From: Halostella limicola
Lineage (GTDB): Archaea; Halobacteriota; Halobacteria; Halobacteriales; Natronoarchaeaceae
Direction: 5' to 3'
Length of the DNA stretch: 64,000 nt
Assembly (NCBI RefSeq): GCF_003675875.1
Contig: NZ_RCDI01000002.1
Location: 808,786 to 872,785 of the forward strand
The translations under genes and the position numbers were made by a program. Position 1 is the first letter of the stretch, and each line of letters starts with the position of its first letter. The notes beneath the pieces were generated by a model that was not told where the DNA came from, ran no database searches, and saw only the letters and a program-made list of their open reading frames with translations. Shown here in pieces: positions 60,633 through 64,000 of the stretch.

Positions 60633-61592
60633 TTATTCGTCGAACGGGAGTTCGGGTTCGTACCCGATCGCGTCGACCGCGGCGTCGAGGACGGCGTCGA
60701 CGTTCTCGTCCTCTTTCACGCTCATGTAGTAGTCGGCCTCGACGTCCCGCGAGCGGTCCGCCTTGTTACACACCGTGAGCACGGGGACGTCCTCGAACTG
60801 CTCCTCGACCGCATCGCGGAGTTCGAGTTGCACGTCGATCGGGTAGCCGCAGTCGAGACTCGCGTCGACCAGAAAGAGCACGCAGTCGGCGAGGTGTTCC
60901 AGCGCGCTGACGGCCTGTGACTCGATGTCGTTGCGCTCCTCCGGCGGCCGGTCGAGCATCCCGGGGGTGTCGACGATCTGATAGCGGATGTGGTCGCGCT
61001 CGAAGTGCCCGAGGCCGATCCCCCGCGTCGTGAACGGGTACGACGCCGTCTCGCCGCGGGCGTTGGTCACGTCGTTGATGAACGACGACTTGCCGACGTT
61101 CGGGTAGCCCGCGACGACGATGGTCGGGTCGTCGGGGTCGATCTCGGGCAGCGTGCGCAGTTCGTCGCGCGCCTCGCTGATGCGCGCTAGGTCGTCCTCG
61201 ACCTCCTCGACCACGTCCGCGAGGCGGGCGAACGCCTGCTTGCGGATCTTCCGCGCGGTGTCGGCGTCGCCGCGCAGGCGGCCCTGGTACTCCTCGCGGA
61301 TGTCGGCGGTCTTGCGGCTCGCCCACTGCACCTCCGAGAGGCTCTGGCGGAGTTCGTCCACGTCGACCAGCGCGTCGGCGAGTTCGTAGTAGAAGGGGTC
61401 GATCTCGCCGAAGTCTGGCCAAGACGTGACGACGTTCTGCAGGTTGTCCGAGAGGATGTTCGACGCCGTCTGGAGCATCGACTGCTGGGCCTCGAAGCCG
61501 CTCTTGGCCCGGCCCGCCCGCGCCGCCCGCGAGAACGCCTTGTCGATAAGTTCCTCCGACGTGGGCGTCGTCGGGAGGTCCTCGAAAATCAT
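60633..61592 (-). CDS. NOG1 family GTPase
   Basis: A 319-residue GTPase implicated in large ribosomal subunit maturation. An N-terminal helical bundle of about 150 residues (FSRAARAGRAKSGFEAQQSML) precedes the GTPase domain: G1 GYPNVGKSS (162-170), G3 VDTPGMLDRP (about 214-223) and G4 CNKAD. The archaeal NOG1 lacks the eukaryotic tail. Divergent from the DUF5518 gene, from which it is 130 bases away. Confidence 0.93.
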   Translation of the reverse strand: MIFEDLPTTPTSEELIDKAFSRAARAGRAKSGFEAQQSMLQTASNILSDNLQNVVTSWPDFGEIDPFYYELADALVDVDELRQSLSEVQWASRKTADIREEYQGRLRGDADTARKIRKQAFARLADVVEEVEDDLARISEARDELRTLPEIDPDDPTIVVAGYPNVGKSSFINDVTNARGETASYPFTTRGIGLGHFERDHIRYQIVDTPGMLDRPPEERNDIESQAVSALEHLADCVLFLVDASLDCGYPIDVQLELRDAVEEQFEDVPVLTVCNKADRSRDVEADYYMSVKEDENVDAVLDAAVDAIGYEPELPFDE

Positions 61593-61692
61593 GCGCGAAC
61601 GTAGGTCGCCGGCGCCTAAAAGCGCGCGGATTCGGCGATTCGGCCGATATCGTCCCGTCCGCCCCCGAGCGCGCCCGACGGTCCCGGGAAGA

Positions 61693-61700
61693 CATATATC
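61693..61700 (+). promoter_or_regulatory. TATA-like box of the DUF5518 gene
   Basis: CATATATC, centred about 26 bases before the ATG at 61723, the spacing of leaderless haloarchaeal genes. Confidence 0.55.
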
Positions 61701-61722
61701 CGCTCCGGTACTACCGTCCCGT

Positions 61723-62112
61723 ATGAACTGGCGCGCAGTCGTCACCGGCTTCCTGGTGGAGATCGTCGCGGGACTGTTCGCGCTGGCGATGCCCGGCGTG
61801 GGCCACGCCGTCGCCGGGCTGATCGGCGGGTTCGTCGCCGGCTACATAGCCGGCGGCGGCCTCGTCAGCGGCGCGTGGCACGGGCTGGTCGCCGGGTCGC
61901 TCGGCGGACTCGTCCTCGCCGCCGCCTTCGGCCTCGGCACGACACTGATCGGGACGGTCGGTCTCGGCCCGCTCGGGCCGTTCCTCGGCGGCGCCGTCTT
62001 CTTCGTCGCGCTCGCCATCGCCGTCCTGATGGCGCTCGACAGCGCGCTGGCGGGTGCGCTCGGCGGGATACTCGGGGACTCCGGGCCGCAGAATCCGGGC
62101 CGGTATCGGTAG
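61723..62112 (+). CDS. DUF5518 membrane protein
   Basis: A 129-residue membrane protein with about four Gly- and Ala-rich helices (about 10-24, 28-45, 50-72 and 76-108). The opening MNWRAVVTGFLVEIVAGLFA and repeated GGFVAGYIAGG / GGILGDSG motifs match the haloarchaeal DUF5518 family. No function is known. A leaderless promoter lies upstream. Convergent with hisE. Confidence 0.82.
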   Translation: MNWRAVVTGFLVEIVAGLFALAMPGVGHAVAGLIGGFVAGYIAGGGLVSGAWHGLVAGSLGGLVLAAAFGLGTTLIGTVGLGPLGPFLGGAVFFVALAIAVLMALDSALAGALGGILGDSGPQNPGRYR

Positions 62113-62134
62113 AAGCGTTCGGCAGCGTCGCCGC

Positions 62135-62467
62135 CTATCGCCGCTCCGCGAGTTCCGCCCGCAGGTCGTCCAGATCCATCCCCTTCATCGACAGGAGCAC
62201 GAGCAGGTGATAGACGATGTCGGCGCTCTCGTGGGCCATCTCCTCGCGGTCGTCGTCCTTCGCGGCCAGGATCAGCTCCGTCGCCTCCTCGCCAAGCTTC
62301 TCTAACACCTCGTTTTCCCCCTTCTCGCTGGTGAACAGCGACGCGGTGTAGGAGCCCTCCGGAAGCGTCTCCTTGCGGTCCTCGATGACGGCGAACACCT
62401 CGTCGAGCACGTCCGCGTCGAACTCGTCCGCGGCGTCCGCCGCGGGGGACCGGTCCTCGCCCGTCAT
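62135..62467 (-). CDS. hisE: Phosphoribosyl-ATP diphosphatase
   Basis: Second step of histidine synthesis, removing diphosphate from phosphoribosyl-ATP. The 110-residue helical MazG-like protein has GSYTASLFTSEKGENEVLEK (about 38-57, cut), then the metal-binding KLGEEATELILAAKDDD and ESADIVYHLLVLLS segments. ATG overlaps the next gene's stop region by four bases. No other his genes are in view, so the pathway is dispersed. Confidence 0.92.
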   Translation of the reverse strand: MTGEDRSPAADAADEFDADVLDEVFAVIEDRKETLPEGSYTASLFTSEKGENEVLEKLGEEATELILAAKDDDREEMAHESADIVYHLLVLLSMKGMDLDDLRAELAERR

Positions 62468-62913
62468 GTGAGCTCTGCCACCTCCCTGATGTCGTCGAGT
62501 TCGTCGAACTCCTCGCGGGGCTGGCGGCCGCTCTCGAACACCGATTCGTCGACCTCGACGGAGGCGTTCGTCCGGGCGGCGAGCGCCAGCGAGTCGCTGG
62601 GACGAGCGTCGATCTCGGCCTCGCCGCGGGGGGTCTGCACGTGGAGGTCGGCGATGTAGGTGCCGTCCTCGACGGCACTGACGACGACGCCGTCGACGCG
62701 CCCGCCGAGTTCCTCGATGACGTCGAGCAGCAGGTCGTGGGTCAGCGGTCGGCCGATGTCCTCGGCGTCGAGGCCGCGCGCGATGCTCGCCGCCTCGTCG
62801 AAGCCGATGAAGATGGGGAGAACGTCGCTCTCGTCCTCGACGGCGAGGACGGCGACGGGCACCGGGCCGTCCGGCGTTCCGGCGACGCGCACGGCGTCGA
62901 TTGTCGCGTCCAT
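62464..62913 (-). CDS. Bifunctional nuclease family protein (DUF151)
   Basis: A 149-residue DUF151 protein; plant and bacterial relatives show RNase and DNase activity. Pattern: LAVEDESDVLPIFIGFDEAASI (about 23-44, cut), RPLTHDLLLDVIEELGG and EIDARPSDSLALAART, which holds the conserved acidic residues. It overlaps hisE by four bases. Activity is by family only. Confidence 0.87.
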   Translation of the reverse strand: MDATIDAVRVAGTPDGPVPVAVLAVEDESDVLPIFIGFDEAASIARGLDAEDIGRPLTHDLLLDVIEELGGRVDGVVVSAVEDGTYIADLHVQTPRGEAEIDARPSDSLALAARTNASVEVDESVFESGRQPREEFDELDDIREVAELT

Positions 62914-62948
62914 ACCCGAACTGAGGCCCCCAGCAAGAAAAGTCCACC

Positions 62949-63545
62949 CTACTGCGTCGCGGGCGTCTCGGCGAAGAACGCGAGTTCGTGGATCCGGTCG
63001 TCGTCGGTCAGTTCCGGGTGGAACGAGGTGCCGATCACGGGGCCGTCGCGGACGGCGACCGCCCGCCCGTCCCACTCCGCCAGCACGTCCACGTCGCCGA
63101 CCTCGCTGATGACCGGCGCGCGGATGAACACGCCAGGGAACGGGTCGTCGAGCCCGTCGACGTCGAGCGGCGCCTCGAAGCTGTCCTTCTGGCGGCCGAA
63201 GGCGTTGCGTTCGACCGTCACGTCGACCAGGTCGAGCGTCTCCACGCGGTCGTCGCCCGCGTCCCGCGCGGCGACGATGAGGCCGGCGCAGGTCGCGAGC
63301 ACCGGTTTCCCGGCCGCGACATGGTCGACGATCTCCCCGGCGATCCCGTCGTCGTGGAGCAGGCGGGAGATGGTCGTCGACTCCCCGCCCGGCATCAGGA
63401 GCGCGTCGCAGTCGGGGACGACCCCGGCGTCGCGGACCTCGACCACGTCGGCCGACCGGCCGCGGCGCTCGGCGGCGCGTTCGATGGCCTCGGCGTGCTC
63501 GCTGACGTCGCCCTGAACGGCGACGACTCCGGCAGTGAACGTCAT
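62949..63545 (-). CDS. pdxT: Pyridoxal 5'-phosphate synthase glutaminase subunit
   Basis: Supplies ammonia from glutamine to PdxS for vitamin B6 synthesis. The 198 residues have GGES (53-56), the nucleophile Cys86 in ATCAGLI, and the catalytic His in GTSFHPELTDD. The partner pdxS is not in the window. ATG at 63545. Next gene in the same direction, upstream, is the Sec61-beta subunit, 40 bases apart. Confidence 0.92.
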   Translation of the reverse strand: MTFTAGVVAVQGDVSEHAEAIERAAERRGRSADVVEVRDAGVVPDCDALLMPGGESTTISRLLHDDGIAGEIVDHVAAGKPVLATCAGLIVAARDAGDDRVETLDLVDVTVERNAFGRQKDSFEAPLDVDGLDDPFPGVFIRAPVISEVGDVDVLAEWDGRAVAVRDGPVIGTSFHPELTDDDRIHELAFFAETPATQ

Positions 63546-63585
63546 TGCGCGTCGCTACGCGCCGAGAGTAAAAAACCCGCTCGGA

Positions 63586-63747
63586 CTAGCCGACGATCGA
63601 CAGCACCTGGATCATGACGCCGAAGAGCACGCCGAAGGCGATGACGGTCTTCGGGTCCATGGTGATCGCGTTCCGGTCTTCCGCCTCGAAGTAGCGGACG
63701 AGGCCCGCGCTGGACATCAGCCCGCCGCTGTTCTGGCCGCTGCTCAT
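63586..63747 (-). CDS. Preprotein translocase Sec61-beta subunit
   Basis: A 53-residue subunit of the archaeal Sec translocon in the membrane. The layout is typical: polar [20 protein letters not shown], then [19 protein letters not shown] and one helix (about 34-52). ATG 63747, TAG at 63586-63588. It is upstream of pdxT and divergent from the thioredoxin gene. Confidence 0.9.
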   Translation of the reverse strand: MSSGQNSGGLMSSAGLVRYFEAEDRNAITMDPKTVIAFGVLFGVMIQVLSIVG

Positions 63748-63864
63748 GTGCGACCATCTACCCCCGCACCGGGTAAACCTTTCGCACCACAGCGGGCGTG
63801 TGCGGCCGAGCCACGAGTGGGAAACCCTTATGCGCCAAGCGTGGCAATTCTCTGCGAGCGCAGC

Positions 63865-64000
63865 ATGACTGTAACACTCAAGGATTTCTATGCGGACTGG
63901 TGTGGCCCCTGCAAGACGCAGGACCCCATCCTCGAGGAGCTCGAGGAGGACTGGGAGGACCGATTCGAGGTCGAGAAGATCAACGTCGACGAGGAGCAGG
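63865..64000 (+). CDS. Thioredoxin-like protein (N-terminal part, runs off right edge)
   Basis: Thiol-disulfide oxidoreductase. The 45 residues visible contain the active site WCGPC (Cys13, Cys16) unusually close to the N-terminus ([16 protein letters not shown]), as in short archaeal thioredoxins, then [21 protein letters not shown]. Translation starts at ATG 63865, with a CTTATG TATA-like word about 30 bases upstream. The rest lies outside the window. Confidence 0.88.
   Translation, partial: MTVTLKDFYADWCGPCKTQDPILEELEEDWEDRFEVEKINVDEEQ

Overview
The window looks like chromosomal DNA from a halophilic archaeon (class Halobacteria), but I cannot name the genus from sequence alone. Coding DNA is very GC-rich and the proteins are strongly acidic. 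Many genes have a TATA-like box 25-30 bases before the start codon and almost no leader. Family content is archaeal and haloarchaeal: NOG1, aIF1/SUI1, archaeal dUTPase, Sec61-beta, F420 enzymes, TrmB, AbrB-PhoU fusion, DUF5518, DUF5809, DUF5810 and DUF7344. Tat-dependent lipoproteins are also present.

Layout. 1-1454: start of an AtoE-type fatty acid permease with an IclR regulator. 1455-2728: an unusual AT-rich gap with no convincing gene. 2729-4813: an arsenic methylation operon (arsR, arsM, a small membrane protein, arsN2) with an ArsR-type operator candidate. 5197-8087: small regulators, small zinc-finger and membrane proteins, DUF2062 and a DMT exporter. 8171-10461: a tnpB-only insertion element lying inside the remains of an older tnpB. 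10602-20106: mixed housekeeping and membrane genes (PCD, MFS, hydrolase, a cytochrome b/molybdopterin fusion, aldolase, BrkB). 20144-21466: a second, unrelated tnpB element. 21518-24208: a secreted/membrane-anchored double winged-helix regulator and a Met-rich lipoprotein. 24209-32135: a sugar uptake locus with its TrmB regulator, a cytosolic GH13 enzyme, MalK, binding protein and two permeases. 32236-39351: dut, aconitase, CPBP protease, rimI, DUF5810/5809, NUDIX, rhodanese, aIF1. 39420-43689: TgpA-like transglutaminase, DUF58, MoxR. 43827-48078: zinc ribbon, F420-linked oxidoreductase, cofE, phosphodiesterase, a NUDIX-eIF2B fusion. 48221-53993: pstSCAB-phoU. 54217-64000: dehydrogenase, nucleoside hydrolase, engB, two tandem DUF389 proteins, SIMPL lipoprotein, NOG1, hisE, bifunctional nuclease, pdxT, Sec61-beta and the start of a thioredoxin.

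How genes work together. The sugar locus is a divergent unit: binding protein and two permeases read right, MalK and GH13 read left, and trmB follows them. It should import an alpha-glucan oligosaccharide and split it in the cytoplasm. The pst-phoU block is a complete phosphate uptake operon. The arsenic operon detoxifies by methylation, with no efflux pump visible. The TgpA-DUF58-MoxR trio is a tightly overlapped conserved unit.

The most interesting signals are four. The end sequences of the two tnpB elements match those of two experimentally known IS200/IS605 groups, and removing the first element joins a reading frame. An 80-base imperfect inverted repeat follows rimI. The AT-rich gap holds an isolated promoter-like box facing a GC-rich non-coding island. 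A regulator places about 315 low-complexity residues between a signal peptide and two winged helices. I found no rRNA, tRNA or CRISPR array.
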